A DNA stretch of 36,579 nucleotides from Methanobacteriota archaeon (GTDB lineage: Archaea; Thermoplasmatota; Poseidoniia; Poseidoniales; Poseidoniaceae). The notes under the pieces were generated by a model. That model had not been told where the DNA came from. It searched no databases and worked only from the letters and a program-made list of their open reading frames with translations. The stretch covers positions 1 to 36,579 of the forward strand of contig JABJFI010000015.1 of assembly GCA_018662825.1 (NCBI GenBank), in the 5' to 3' direction. The position numbers were made by a program, and so were the translations under genes. Shown here in pieces: positions 17,882 to 26,197 of the stretch (position 1 is its first letter; each line of letters begins with the position of its first letter).

Positions 17882-18901
17882 ATGGCAGCACCGTTGACAT
17901 TCCTTGGATTTGGCATTTTTTGTGGATTGATTTTTGCAATGATTCGGTCTCGTTCTCGTAAAAAGCGGCGGCTATATGTTGCGGCTCGTCGAGAAAAGCA
18001 TGCCCCTAAAACCACTGAAATTCCAACTCGTTTCACCTCATCAGGCAATCGGATAAAGATTTCAGAAAGGGCTCAGAAAAAGGTTGCTGAACAAAATAAT
18101 CAATCTGCAGATACAGATGAATCGACCGAACAAACTTCACTTGGCACATCAAGCCGTCAAGTCGATGAATTATCGGGTGAAGAGCGAGAAGAATATGATG
18201 TTCGTGACCAGGCTCGAGATGAAAACCTCATTTCTCTGCGCCTCTTGGTAGAAGATTTATTCGACCCCGAGGATAATTCATTAGATGGAGATGATAATGA
18301 GTCATTTGAAGAGGAAGAAGAGGCTGAAGAGAACTATGAATCCTCTTCTATTGAACTGCGAAACACTTGGATTGAACAAAATGAAGAACCACTGAACGAA
18401 CACGCTTCATTCGTAGAACAGGAAGAAATCGGCAGCGGCATCATGGTAATGGATTCTAGTGACATCGTAAACGATGACATCGAAGAGCGTCTTGAACGCG
18501 AAGGTGGAAAAACTGGTGAAGTTCAAATTTCCTTGGCCTGGGATGATTTTAATGATTTGGACCTTCACATGTTCTGTCCCTCTGGAGAAAGAATTTATTT
18601 CAACAATAAGAAAAGTGAGTGTGGGGGCGAACTCGACGTCGATATGAATGTTCGACCAACAAGTAATAATGCGGTTGAAAATATCGTTTGGACTGAAAAT
18701 GCACCTTTAGGAAAATACAAAGTGGGCGTTCATTTTTACAAACATCATCCCAAAGAAGACACGACACCCACATGTGTATTTCGGCTACGTGTTACGATTC
18801 ATGGGAATGTTCGCGATTACTCAGGAAGTATTACGCACGGTCAAGCAATGCAAATGGTAACGAGTTTTACTCTAAATGACAATGGAACACAAAATCAGTA
18901 A
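17882..18901 (+). CDS. Membrane-anchored protein with YfaP-like C-terminal domain
   Basis: A 339-residue protein. An N-terminal membrane helix (about residues 5-21) is followed by a very basic stretch (RSRSRKKRRL), which suggests the rest lies in the cytoplasm. Residues 60-210 are an acidic, low-complexity linker (runs such as EEEEEAEE). The C-terminal 115 residues match the YfaP-type beta-sandwich pattern: LAWDDFNDLDLHMFCPSGE, GGELDVDMN, ENIVWTENAPLGKYKVGVHF. Related domains occur in uncharacterised bacterial proteins near tellurium-resistance or VWA genes; their role is unknown. It follows korB by 23 bases and may be co-transcribed. Its last seven bases overlap the convergent glutaredoxin gene. 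Confidence 0.8.
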   Translation: MAAPLTFLGFGIFCGLIFAMIRSRSRKKRRLYVAARREKHAPKTTEIPTRFTSSGNRIKISERAQKKVAEQNNQSADTDESTEQTSLGTSSRQVDELSGEEREEYDVRDQARDENLISLRLLVEDLFDPEDNSLDGDDNESFEEEEEAEENYESSSIELRNTWIEQNEEPLNEHASFVEQEEIGSGIMVMDSSDIVNDDIEERLEREGGKTGEVQISLAWDDFNDLDLHMFCPSGERIYFNNKKSECGGELDVDMNVRPTSNNAVENIVWTENAPLGKYKVGVHFYKHHPKEDTTPTCVFRLRVTIHGNVRDYSGSITHGQAMQMVTSFTLNDNGTQNQ

Positions 18902-19215
18902 ATTTTACCGGTCAGTTTTCGTAGAATTCGAGCAAAGAGGGACACCTGAGGGCGTTCACTAAGTCCCAAACGCCAATCTAATTCATTTGCATTTTCATAT
19001 GTGAGTAATTCTTCAAAGCCACCAATCCATTCATCATCAATGAAAATTTGTGGAATGGTTTTACTTCCATTCGTGCGAATATGGAATTCTGCATCGATTC
19101 GTTTCGACGAGCCGAGCTTCTTTTCGACATAGTTGACTTTTTTTGAATCCAACAAACGTTTTGCATTAACACAAGCGCCACAGCCACGATTGGTATACAA
19201 CTCAACCTTCGCCAT
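18895..19215 (-). CDS. Glutaredoxin-family thiol oxidoreductase
   Basis: A 106-residue protein (a TTG start at 19221 would add two residues). The fold pattern is clear: VELYTNRGCGACVNAKRLL with a CGAC redox pair, the cis-Pro segment TIPQIF and the GGFEELL glutathione/substrate loop. The C-terminal 25 residues (SLFARILRKLTGKIY) form an amphipathic basic extension. It probably reduces protein disulfides, or works with a small-thiol or thioredoxin-reductase system; the CGAC active site differs from the classical CPYC. The gene ends inside the convergent YfaP-like gene. Confidence 0.92.
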   Translation of the reverse strand: MAKVELYTNRGCGACVNAKRLLDSKKVNYVEKKLGSSKRIDAEFHIRTNGSKTIPQIFIDDEWIGGFEELLTYENANELDWRLGLSERPQVSLFARILRKLTGKIY

Positions 19216-19265
19216 AATCAATGGTATAACTTCATTGTTTCAAACCTTTTCATCGAAAGAAGCGG

Positions 19266-19341
19266 TGGTAGTCCCTCTCGGATTTGAACCGAGGTCGGAG
19301 GAACCAGAATCCTCCATGATGGACCGCTACACTAAGGGACT
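19266..19341 (-). tRNA. tRNA-Gln (anticodon CTG), CCA encoded
   Basis: Read on the minus strand: acceptor AGTCCCT pairs with AGGGACT; the anticodon stem GAGGA/TCCTC closes the loop TTCTGGT with CTG at 19305-19307; the T arm is CTCGG-TTCAAAT-CCGAG. Discriminator A (19269) is followed by CCA (19266-19268), so the 3' end is encoded. The body is 73 nt plus CCA, and there is no intron. It lies 96 bases downstream of the 64-aa gene on the same strand and upstream of the glutaredoxin gene. Confidence 0.95.
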
Positions 19342-19437
19342 GTTAGTGGGCCCAATAGCCTTGGACTCTTCAATTCAACGGTTTGGTTTTCCTCTATACA
19401 AGGGCGATGTAGCCTATTCTCTTTTACAAAATCAAGG

Positions 19438-19632
19438 TTATAGAGTTACGAATCGAAAGAGAACTTTTGAGACGGCACTGATCATTAGAACAATCATGAA
19501 CGAGCCGAGCGCCCAGCGTGCCCAAGGGCGGTCGGGCTTTTCAGCAGGCCAAGGGTCAATTCCCAAAGCCTCTGCTTCACGGACAAGTTCTGCAAGTTCT
19601 TGCAGTTCTTCCTCCACTGATTGTGCCGCCAT
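19438..19632 (-). CDS. Small single-pass membrane protein
   Basis: A 64-residue product. Residues 5-28 form an acidic amphipathic helix (EEELQELAELVREAEALG), followed by a Pro/Trp-rich turn and a membrane helix (WALGSFMIVLMISAVSKVLF, about 41-60). The pattern is protein-like and composition fits neighbours, but no family is recognised. It is divergent from the Nudix/MBL gene and lies upstream of tRNA-Gln. No strong ribosome-binding site is seen, so the transcript may be leaderless. An overlapping open frame on the + strand (19133-19732) has no protein-like pattern. Confidence 0.6.
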   Translation of the reverse strand: MAAQSVEEELQELAELVREAEALGIDPWPAEKPDRPWARWALGSFMIVLMISAVSKVLFRFVTL

Positions 19633-19724
19633 GCATTGTGGCAGTTGGAGGACCTACATGAGATTCACGCATCACCAGAGGATGAGGAACAAAGCCTTGA
19701 AGGTCATGGCATGCAGCGAAATAT

Positions 19725-21242
19725 ATGAGTGAAGTCCCCGAAGGTCTGTCCTTTGACTCTTTGGAGCGACGACCGCCTAGGCCGACAGCAACCATAACAA
19801 TGACTCGTGATGGAGCAGATGGCGTCGAAGTCTTGATTGGACTCCGGTCAGAAACCATGGCAGCGTTTCCTGGCTACTGGGCTTTTCCTGGTGGGGGTTT
19901 GTCACGCGTTGATGCAACTGCAGTTGAGAAACTCGCTGGTTTTGTAGGTTCAGGGGCTAAAGCCATGGCTTGTATTCTTCGAGAAATGAGTGAAGAATTG
20001 GGTCTTGCCCCATCGGATGATGGATTGGTAGCACTGCCTCTTGAAGTTCGTCAGCAAATCATTGCTGATAAAAGCAGATACTTGCCGCTTGCTCAACAAG
20101 GGTTAGTTCCTTTCAATACCGATTCTCTAAGTCTCTTAAGCCATCGAATTACGCCGCCGTTTGGCCCAGTACAGTTCGATAATGCATTTTTACACCTACA
20201 TGCTGGCGATGAGAAGAATGTACCTGAAATCGACCTTGAACCTCAAACTGAATTCACTCAAATTATGTGGGCAACACCTAATGATATACTGCACAGATGG
20301 TCAAATCATGAAATAAAAGTGGCGCCTCCTGTTGTCACACTGTTGATGGAAATTGAAAGAACTCTCGAACGTAAAGAACGCAACATGAGAGAGGCTGCTC
20401 TCGATATTAGTCAACGATTACCGGGTCGCCGTTCAATTTTGTTCGCCCATGGCGTAGAGGTTGTACCTGTGAAAACAGCAACTCTCCCCCCTGCCGACCA
20501 CACAAATTGCTACCTTGTTGGTGACCCTGAAGGCGATTTTATTTTGGTTGACCCTGCTTCACATCTACGTGAAGGAATGGAAGATGTGGCAAAAGCAGTT
20601 GAGCGCCACAAAGGACAACTAATCGCCATCATGTTTACTCATTCACATGGCGATCATGTCGGTGATATCGGTTTGTTGCGAGAAGCATTTGATGTCCCTA
20701 TTTGGGGGAGCGAATATACCGCTCGTAGTGTCAAATGTGACCGAATTCTCACCGATGGTGAAACACTAGAACTCGGAAATCAAGCATGGCAAGTACTCAT
20801 TACACCAGGTCACCATCCCGGTCATATCTGCTTACTTGGAGATGCAGGGCTCATCGCAGGTGACATGGTCGCTGGCATTGGCACTATCTTGATTCCACCA
20901 CATACTGGCGATATGAATGTCTACATGGAACAACTTGAACGCTTGAAAAATCTCAAACCGCACCTGTTATTCCCGAGTCATGGACCGGTAATTGCTCTAC
21001 CAATTCAAAAATTTGACCAGTACCTCTCGCATCGCCAAGCACGTCATCAATCCGTCTATGAAGCGGTTCATTCTGGAATCGAAACTCTTTCTGCTATCGC
21101 AAGGGCTGCATATGCAGACACACCTAATGCACATCCTGGGCTTGCTCTTGACCAAACACTCTCGCATCTCGTGTCACATCAACGGTCTGGAACACTGGTT
21201 GAGCATTCTTCGAAGTGGTTCGTAAATGATACCAAACCTTAG
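19725..21242 (+). CDS. Nudix hydrolase fused to metallo-beta-lactamase-fold hydrolase
   Basis: A 505-residue two-domain enzyme. Residues 20-220 are a Nudix domain with FPGYWAFPGGGL and the Nudix-box end REMSEELGL (86-94); an insertion of about 20 residues lies between the Gly and Glu parts of the box. Residues 245-500 are a metallo-beta-lactamase-fold domain: THSHGDHVGD (304-313), HHPGH (362-366), D379 and SHGP (417-420), matching the two-metal site of glyoxalase II/LACTB2-like hydrolases. Such fusions occur in bacteria. One inferred role is removing a nucleotide- or CoA-linked acyl compound in two steps, but the substrate is unknown. It is the first gene of a same-strand run with the MDR reductase (26 bases downstream). 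Confidence 0.92.
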   Translation: MSEVPEGLSFDSLERRPPRPTATITMTRDGADGVEVLIGLRSETMAAFPGYWAFPGGGLSRVDATAVEKLAGFVGSGAKAMACILREMSEELGLAPSDDGLVALPLEVRQQIIADKSRYLPLAQQGLVPFNTDSLSLLSHRITPPFGPVQFDNAFLHLHAGDEKNVPEIDLEPQTEFTQIMWATPNDILHRWSNHEIKVAPPVVTLLMEIERTLERKERNMREAALDISQRLPGRRSILFAHGVEVVPVKTATLPPADHTNCYLVGDPEGDFILVDPASHLREGMEDVAKAVERHKGQLIAIMFTHSHGDHVGDIGLLREAFDVPIWGSEYTARSVKCDRILTDGETLELGNQAWQVLITPGHHPGHICLLGDAGLIAGDMVAGIGTILIPPHTGDMNVYMEQLERLKNLKPHLLFPSHGPVIALPIQKFDQYLSHRQARHQSVYEAVHSGIETLSAIARAAYADTPNAHPGLALDQTLSHLVSHQRSGTLVEHSSKWFVNDTKP

Positions 21243-21267
21243 AATGCATCCGTGAGCAGGCAAATAT

Positions 21268-22287
21268 ATGCCACGCAGAGTTGAGTTTACCAAAGCCGGT
21301 TCACCAAACACGATTCGGATTGCTGAGATGCCGTTACCGGTTCCTGAAACCGATGAAGTTCGAGTGAAGGTTGCTTTTGCTGGAATCAATTTTGCTGACC
21401 TTTTGATGAGATTGGGGTTCTATCAACCACGCCCTCCGTATCCATTCACTCCAGGCTATGAAATCAGTGGAATTATCGATGCAGTTGGCGGCGAGAATAC
21501 AGGCTTTACCATTGGTCAGAGAGTCGTAGCAGCAATGTCTACAGGCGGCCAATCGAGCCATGTTATCGTCGACAAAAAACGTGTATTAGCCTTACCCGAT
21601 GAAATTGAATTAGATGTCGCAGCAGCGATGCCAGTCACCTATCTTACCGCCCACCACATGTTGCATCACCTAGGTCATATGGGAAAGGATGATTCTGTAT
21701 TGATTCACGGTGGTGCTGGAGGAGTAGGTACTGCTGCTCTGCAATTGTGCCAGTGGGCAGGTGTGACCAACGTATGGGCGACAGCCTCAGGCCCAAAAGC
21801 GGACATCATTCAATCACTGGGTGGCAGAGCAATAGACCGACATAACGAAGATTTTGTTGAGATTATCAAGCAAGAAACTGAAGGTGCTGGCGTCGACCAT
21901 ATTCTCGACCCCATCGGTGGTGAACACCTTACTCGCTCCCTTTCAGTACTCAAGGAAGGTGGAAGACTCTACACCTACGGAATGTCAGCTGTTGCACCAA
22001 CTTCCAAACGTTCGATGCTTCGTAGTTTTTTGGCATGGAGAAAAACTCCTGCATTTGACCCGCTTCGTTTAATGACACGAAATAGAGGCGTATTTGGCGT
22101 TCATATGGGTACATGGAAAGATGAAACTGTGATGCAAAAACAACTTCAAAGAATCTTAGAAGGAATCATCAGCGGTGCACTCTCACCGGTCATTGATTCT
22201 GTTTTTGATGTAGAAAATGTGGCTGAGGCACATCAATATCTACACGATGCAAAAAACATTGGAAAGGTTCTACTTCGATTCAAGTGA
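21268..22287 (+). CDS. Zinc-independent MDR reductase, quinone oxidoreductase/VAT1-like
   Basis: A 339-residue medium-chain dehydrogenase/reductase. Residues 1-120 form the GroES-like substrate domain with GINFADLLMRLGFY and PFTPGYEISG. The cofactor domain has the glycine-rich IHGGAGGVGTAALQLC (about 148-163). The catalytic and structural zinc ligands of alcohol dehydrogenases are absent, as in quinone oxidoreductases. The segment FDPLRLMTRNRGVFGVHMG resembles VAT1-like members. It probably reduces a quinone or enone with NADPH. The tight spacing to the Nudix/MBL gene and to rqcH (44 bases) suggests one transcript. Confidence 0.92.
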   Translation: MPRRVEFTKAGSPNTIRIAEMPLPVPETDEVRVKVAFAGINFADLLMRLGFYQPRPPYPFTPGYEISGIIDAVGGENTGFTIGQRVVAAMSTGGQSSHVIVDKKRVLALPDEIELDVAAAMPVTYLTAHHMLHHLGHMGKDDSVLIHGGAGGVGTAALQLCQWAGVTNVWATASGPKADIIQSLGGRAIDRHNEDFVEIIKQETEGAGVDHILDPIGGEHLTRSLSVLKEGGRLYTYGMSAVAPTSKRSMLRSFLAWRKTPAFDPLRLMTRNRGVFGVHMGTWKDETVMQKQLQRILEGIISGALSPVIDSVFDVENVAEAHQYLHDAKNIGKVLLRFK

Positions 22288-22331
22288 GGATTGAAGAAGA
22301 GTCGCCCACAGGTCTGTAGGAGGCGAGAAGC

Positions 22332-24506
22332 ATGAAAGCTGCAATGTCGGGCTTTGATTTACGTGCAGTTGCTCGTGAGTTGAATGAATTTTCAGGCGCC
22401 TATGTCAAGAAAGCCTACATGCCCCACTATGAGCAAATTGTCCTTCGAATCAATCCAAAAGGCATGGACCAATTCGACTTGGTACTCGTTCGTGGTGCAC
22501 GAATCTACACTTCGAATCGTGACCGCCCAATGCCGATGACGCCGCCCCCTTTTGCCATGGTTCTTCGAAAACATCTGAAAAATGCTCGTATGACAGGTGT
22601 TCGGCAACTTGGATTTGACCGAGTATTATGTTTTGATTTCGATACGAAATTTGGACAATACCATCTCTATGTTGAAGTATTCAGAGATGGAAATATCATT
22701 CTTACCGATGAAGAAGATACCATTATTCAACCACTCACTCACGCATCTTATGCAGGTCGGACTCTAAAGAAGGGAGTCACATATCAGCCTCCACCTGCTG
22801 CGATGGACCCGCATGAAATGGAATTAGAACAACTTGCTGAAATGTTTGCAACCTCAGACCGAGACCTTGTGTCAACACTTGGCGGAAAAGTAAACCTTGG
22901 AGGAACACATGCCAATGCGGTTTGTGCATTGGCAGGAATGGATGCGAACATCGACACACAGGTGGCGGATACTGAGAAAGTCCATGCTGCATTACAATCA
23001 CTTCTCAGTGATTTGGAACAAAGCAATGAAGGATTTTTGCTTCTCAAATCTGACAAAGAAAATACCAATGAAGAACTCGAATCGGCGGCGAAAAGTCACG
23101 AACCAAATGGGAAAAGAGACCGCTTTTTCGAGCAATTTGCTTGTGAAGCGACACCGACTCTCTTGCCAAATCATGACCGATTTGTCAAAATCACATTCCC
23201 GTCTTTATGCCAAGCAGTCGATGCATGGAAAGGTGCTCATGACGCGATAGCACTGGCACGACGGGAGGCCGAAAAGTTAGACATCGCAGCTCCTGGTCGC
23301 GGACATTCAACCGATGTTGAACGATTAGAACGTAGAAAGATACAGCAGGAGAAAGCATTGGAAGGATTCTCCACGAAAATAGAGAAGCAACAAATGCTTG
23401 GCCATCTCATACAAAACAACTGGACTCACATTGAAAGTTTACTTACTCAAGTTTCGTTAGCAGTTGAAGAAAAAGGCTGGAGTCAAGTCAAAAAGGATGC
23501 TAAGCAAATCTCTTGGATCATCTCATTGAATCCTGCACAACGTAATTTTGTAACTGTTTTACCTGATGAAAACAACGAACCAACTGGCCCTCAAGCCACC
23601 CTTTGTTTAGATGAAACTGTTCACCAAAATGCACAACGCCATTTTGAGGCTGCTCGAAAGCAAAAGGACAAAACAAAAGGTGCAGTTGAAGCCCTTGAGG
23701 AAACTCTTCTTCATTTACAACGCGCTAAAAAGAAGGAAATAAAGCAACAAGCGAGTGGTAAACTCAACAAAGTCAAACGAAGTAAACGTCTCTGGTTTGA
23801 AAATCACCGTTGGAGTATGATTAGTGGAGGGCATTTATTGGTCGGAGGAAAGGATGCGAAAGGTAACGATTCCATCGTTAAAAAGCACCTATCAGGTGCC
23901 GATATGTATCTGCATGCAGACTTGCACGGCGCTCCTAGTTGCAGTTTACGAGCAACCCAAGGTTTTGCTGCAGACCAACAGAAACCAGCACATATTCCAG
24001 ATGATGTCCCAGCATTCCGATTGATTGACAAACTCACCGATGAAAAGATAACTTCTGAAAAACTCGAAGAAGCGGCGACTTTGGCTCTATGTTGGAGTCG
24101 TGCCTGGGCAGGAGGCGGAGCACACGGTACAGTGTATGCAGTCAAACCTGCTCAAGTCTCAAAAACTGCTCAAACAGGTGAATACGTCGGCAAGGGCGCA
24201 TTCATTGTTCGAGGACAGCGTCAATGGTTCAAAGACCTCGATGTTCAACTTGGCATTGGTATTGTAGCCATCAATGGTGTTCCTCTCCTTATGGGAGGTT
24301 TGCCTGAGACTATTCGTTCATTTTGTCAACGCTATGCAATTCTACGGCCGGGTTTGGTCAAAAAAGAACAATTGGCAAACCGAATTTACAAGAATACGGG
24401 CTTGATTACTGATGATGTATTGCCTGTTTTACCAGGTGCTGCTGAAATTATCGAAGACCACGGAATATTTAGTCCAGCGAAAATTCAAACTCAAGAAGAA
24501 GAGTGA
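22332..24506 (+). CDS. rqcH: RqcH/NEMF (Rqc2) homologue, ribosome-associated quality control factor
   Basis: A 724-residue NFACT protein. Residues 1-200 are the NFACT-N domain (SGFDLRAVARELNEFSGAYV; LGFDRVLCFDFD, with the Asp-Arg pair at 96-97 that in bacterial RqcH is needed for tRNA-directed alanine tailing). Residues 310-500 are helical and coiled-coil-like. Residues 493-610 are NFACT-R (RWSMISGGHLLVGGKDAKGN, then MYLHADLHGAPS). In this family the protein binds the large ribosomal subunit carrying a stalled peptidyl-tRNA and recruits tRNA-Ala. The start has AGGAGG a few bases upstream. It ends two bases from the end of the convergent RGG helicase gene. Confidence 0.95.
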   Translation: MKAAMSGFDLRAVARELNEFSGAYVKKAYMPHYEQIVLRINPKGMDQFDLVLVRGARIYTSNRDRPMPMTPPPFAMVLRKHLKNARMTGVRQLGFDRVLCFDFDTKFGQYHLYVEVFRDGNIILTDEEDTIIQPLTHASYAGRTLKKGVTYQPPPAAMDPHEMELEQLAEMFATSDRDLVSTLGGKVNLGGTHANAVCALAGMDANIDTQVADTEKVHAALQSLLSDLEQSNEGFLLLKSDKENTNEELESAAKSHEPNGKRDRFFEQFACEATPTLLPNHDRFVKITFPSLCQAVDAWKGAHDAIALARREAEKLDIAAPGRGHSTDVERLERRKIQQEKALEGFSTKIEKQQMLGHLIQNNWTHIESLLTQVSLAVEEKGWSQVKKDAKQISWIISLNPAQRNFVTVLPDENNEPTGPQATLCLDETVHQNAQRHFEAARKQKDKTKGAVEALEETLLHLQRAKKKEIKQQASGKLNKVKRSKRLWFENHRWSMISGGHLLVGGKDAKGNDSIVKKHLSGADMYLHADLHGAPSCSLRATQGFAADQQKPAHIPDDVPAFRLIDKLTDEKITSEKLEEAATLALCWSRAWAGGGAHGTVYAVKPAQVSKTAQTGEYVGKGAFIVRGQRQWFKDLDVQLGIGIVAINGVPLLMGGLPETIRSFCQRYAILRPGLVKKEQLANRIYKNTGLITDDVLPVLPGAAEIIEDHGIFSPAKIQTQEEE

Positions 24507-24508
24507 TT

Positions 24509-26110
24509 TCAGTTGCGGTTTTTACCGCCACCGCGATTGTAGCCGCCTTTCTTGCCGCTATATTTGCCACTTGATTGTGAATTTTGGCCACCATGGTAGC
24601 CTTTGCTTGATTTCTTAGTTGGTTTGTAATTCTGGCCTCGAGCTTCACCACGGTATCCACCGCTGTTTCCACCATCTGAATTACTTCGGCCACCGCCGCC
24701 ACTTCGGCCACCGCCGCCACTTCGGCCTCCGCCGCCACCACGGTATCCACCGCCGCCACGGCCTCCGCCGCCACCTCGGCCTCCGCCGCCACCACGGTAT
24801 CCGCCGCCACGGCCTCCACCGCCACCGCGGTATCCGCCGCCACGGCCTCCGCCGCCACCTCGGCCTCCACCGCCGCCACGGTATCCACCGCCGCCGCCGT
24901 TTCGTTGGCTATAGTGACCATTTCGGCCACCAGAATCATTGCGATTGGAGCGTGGACGACGCTCTGCTGCGATATATTCGACTTCAAATTCAGGCAATAC
25001 TGAGAATTCAGGAGGTTCAAAATCTACACGAATTCCAACTTCTCGCTGAATCTTTCCAAATTGTTTTTTCTGAGGTTTTTGAACCAATGAGATGACGATA
25101 CCTGTGGCTCCACCACGTGCAGTTCGCCCACTTCGGTGCTTGTATGCCTTACCGTTTTCTGGAGGGTCATAATGAATAACACAATTGACACCTTCGACAT
25201 CGATACCTCGTGCAGCGACATCGGTTGCGATGAGCGCCATACATTCTCCATGTTGGAAACGTGACATTGCAGCGTCTCTTTGGCGTTGAGATAATCCTCC
25301 GTGGAGGGTTTCAATCGCCATTCCATCATACTGCATTTCATCTCCAACCCGATCGACTCCATTTCGAGTTCGGCAAAAGATGATTGTTCGACCACATTTT
25401 CGAATGATTTCAGATGAAATTGCTGATTTTTTGGAGTTCGGCATTAGCCAAAAATAATGTGTCATGCTTTCCATTGTTACTTCTTTTGGCCCCACTTCAA
25501 TGGTCACAGGGTTGGTCTGATAATCTCTCACCAAGTCAGCAACTTCATCATCTAAAGTTGCGCTGAATAAGATTGTTTGACGGTCAGATTTACACTTGTC
25601 AAGAATTTTGCAAACTGGCTCCATGAAACCCATGTCAGCCATTCTATCTGCTTCATCCAGAACAACGACACCAACATCTTGCAGGGAAACCGCCCCACGG
25701 TCAATCATGTCAATCAAACGACCAGGGCAAGCGACAAGAATGTCAACACCTTGGTCAAGGGCTCGAAATTGCTTATTGTATGAACTTCCACCATACATTG
25801 CTAAGGCATACAATTGAAGTTCGTAGGCAAGTGGGTCAAGAACTTTGTAAATTTGCTCTGCCAACTCTCGAGTTGGAGTAAGAATGAGTGAGGTTGGACG
25901 GCGTGGTTCGGCTTCCTCAGTTCGTGAAAGCAACGGTAGACCGAATGCAAGTGTTTTTCCAGAACCTGTTGGCGCTCTACAACAAACGTCTCGTCCAAGC
26001 ATACCATCTGGAATGGATTCTCGTTGAACTTCAAATGGTTCAAGAATCCCTTGCTTTTTTAGGACTTCAATCAAAATAGGCTCAACGCCAAGATCTTCGA
26101 ACGACACCAT
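24509..26110 (-). CDS. DEAD-box RNA helicase with long RGG/GYRGG tail
   Basis: A 533-residue ATP-dependent RNA helicase. Residues 1-375 carry the full motif set: Q motif, APTGSGKT (motif I), PTRELAEQ, CPGRLID, DEAD, SAT, IIFCRT, TDVAARGIDVEGV and HRSGRTAR. About 130 C-terminal residues are almost entirely Gly/Arg with Tyr and Ser (units GYRGGGGGRGGG), ending in a Lys/Ser/Gly/Gln-rich basic stretch. Tails of this kind bind RNA and promote condensation in bacterial and eukaryotic helicases (known for the class; inferred here). The likely role is RNA remodelling, for example in ribosome assembly or cold response. The gene is tail-to-tail with rqcH. Confidence 0.95.
   Translation of the reverse strand: MVSFEDLGVEPILIEVLKKQGILEPFEVQRESIPDGMLGRDVCCRAPTGSGKTLAFGLPLLSRTEEAEPRRPTSLILTPTRELAEQIYKVLDPLAYELQLYALAMYGGSSYNKQFRALDQGVDILVACPGRLIDMIDRGAVSLQDVGVVVLDEADRMADMGFMEPVCKILDKCKSDRQTILFSATLDDEVADLVRDYQTNPVTIEVGPKEVTMESMTHYFWLMPNSKKSAISSEIIRKCGRTIIFCRTRNGVDRVGDEMQYDGMAIETLHGGLSQRQRDAAMSRFQHGECMALIATDVAARGIDVEGVNCVIHYDPPENGKAYKHRSGRTARGGATGIVISLVQKPQKKQFGKIQREVGIRVDFEPPEFSVLPEFEVEYIAAERRPRSNRNDSGGRNGHYSQRNGGGGGYRGGGGGRGGGGGRGGGYRGGGGGRGGGYRGGGGGRGGGGGRGGGGYRGGGGGRSGGGGRSGGGGRSNSDGGNSGGYRGEARGQNYKPTKKSSKGYHGGQNSQSSGKYSGKKGGYNRGGGKNRN
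24663..24903 (-). repeat. Gly-rich coding repeat (RGG/GYRGG)
   Basis: Short degenerate GGN-CGN-TAT units encode the helicase tail. The region is strongly GC-rich and purine-skewed on the coding strand compared with the rest of the gene. Unit boundaries are irregular but always in frame. Confidence 0.8.
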
Positions 26111-26197
26111 GAGCCTACCCCATTTGGTGGCCGTTGCCCTACCCTATTTGATACCCACAGTCGGAATAACGGTTTTTTTGGGGTCTCAACAGTCGCT

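Noticed and set aside
19133-19732. A 199-codon open frame on the + strand across tRNA-Gln
   Set aside because: It reads through the tRNA and antisense to the 64-aa membrane protein, with Ser/Arg-rich nonsense composition.
24619-25095. His/Arg/Gly-rich open frame (GLRRHLGLRRHHGIHRR) on the + strand
   Set aside because: Antisense of the helicase Gly-rich tail; no independent start signals or domain.
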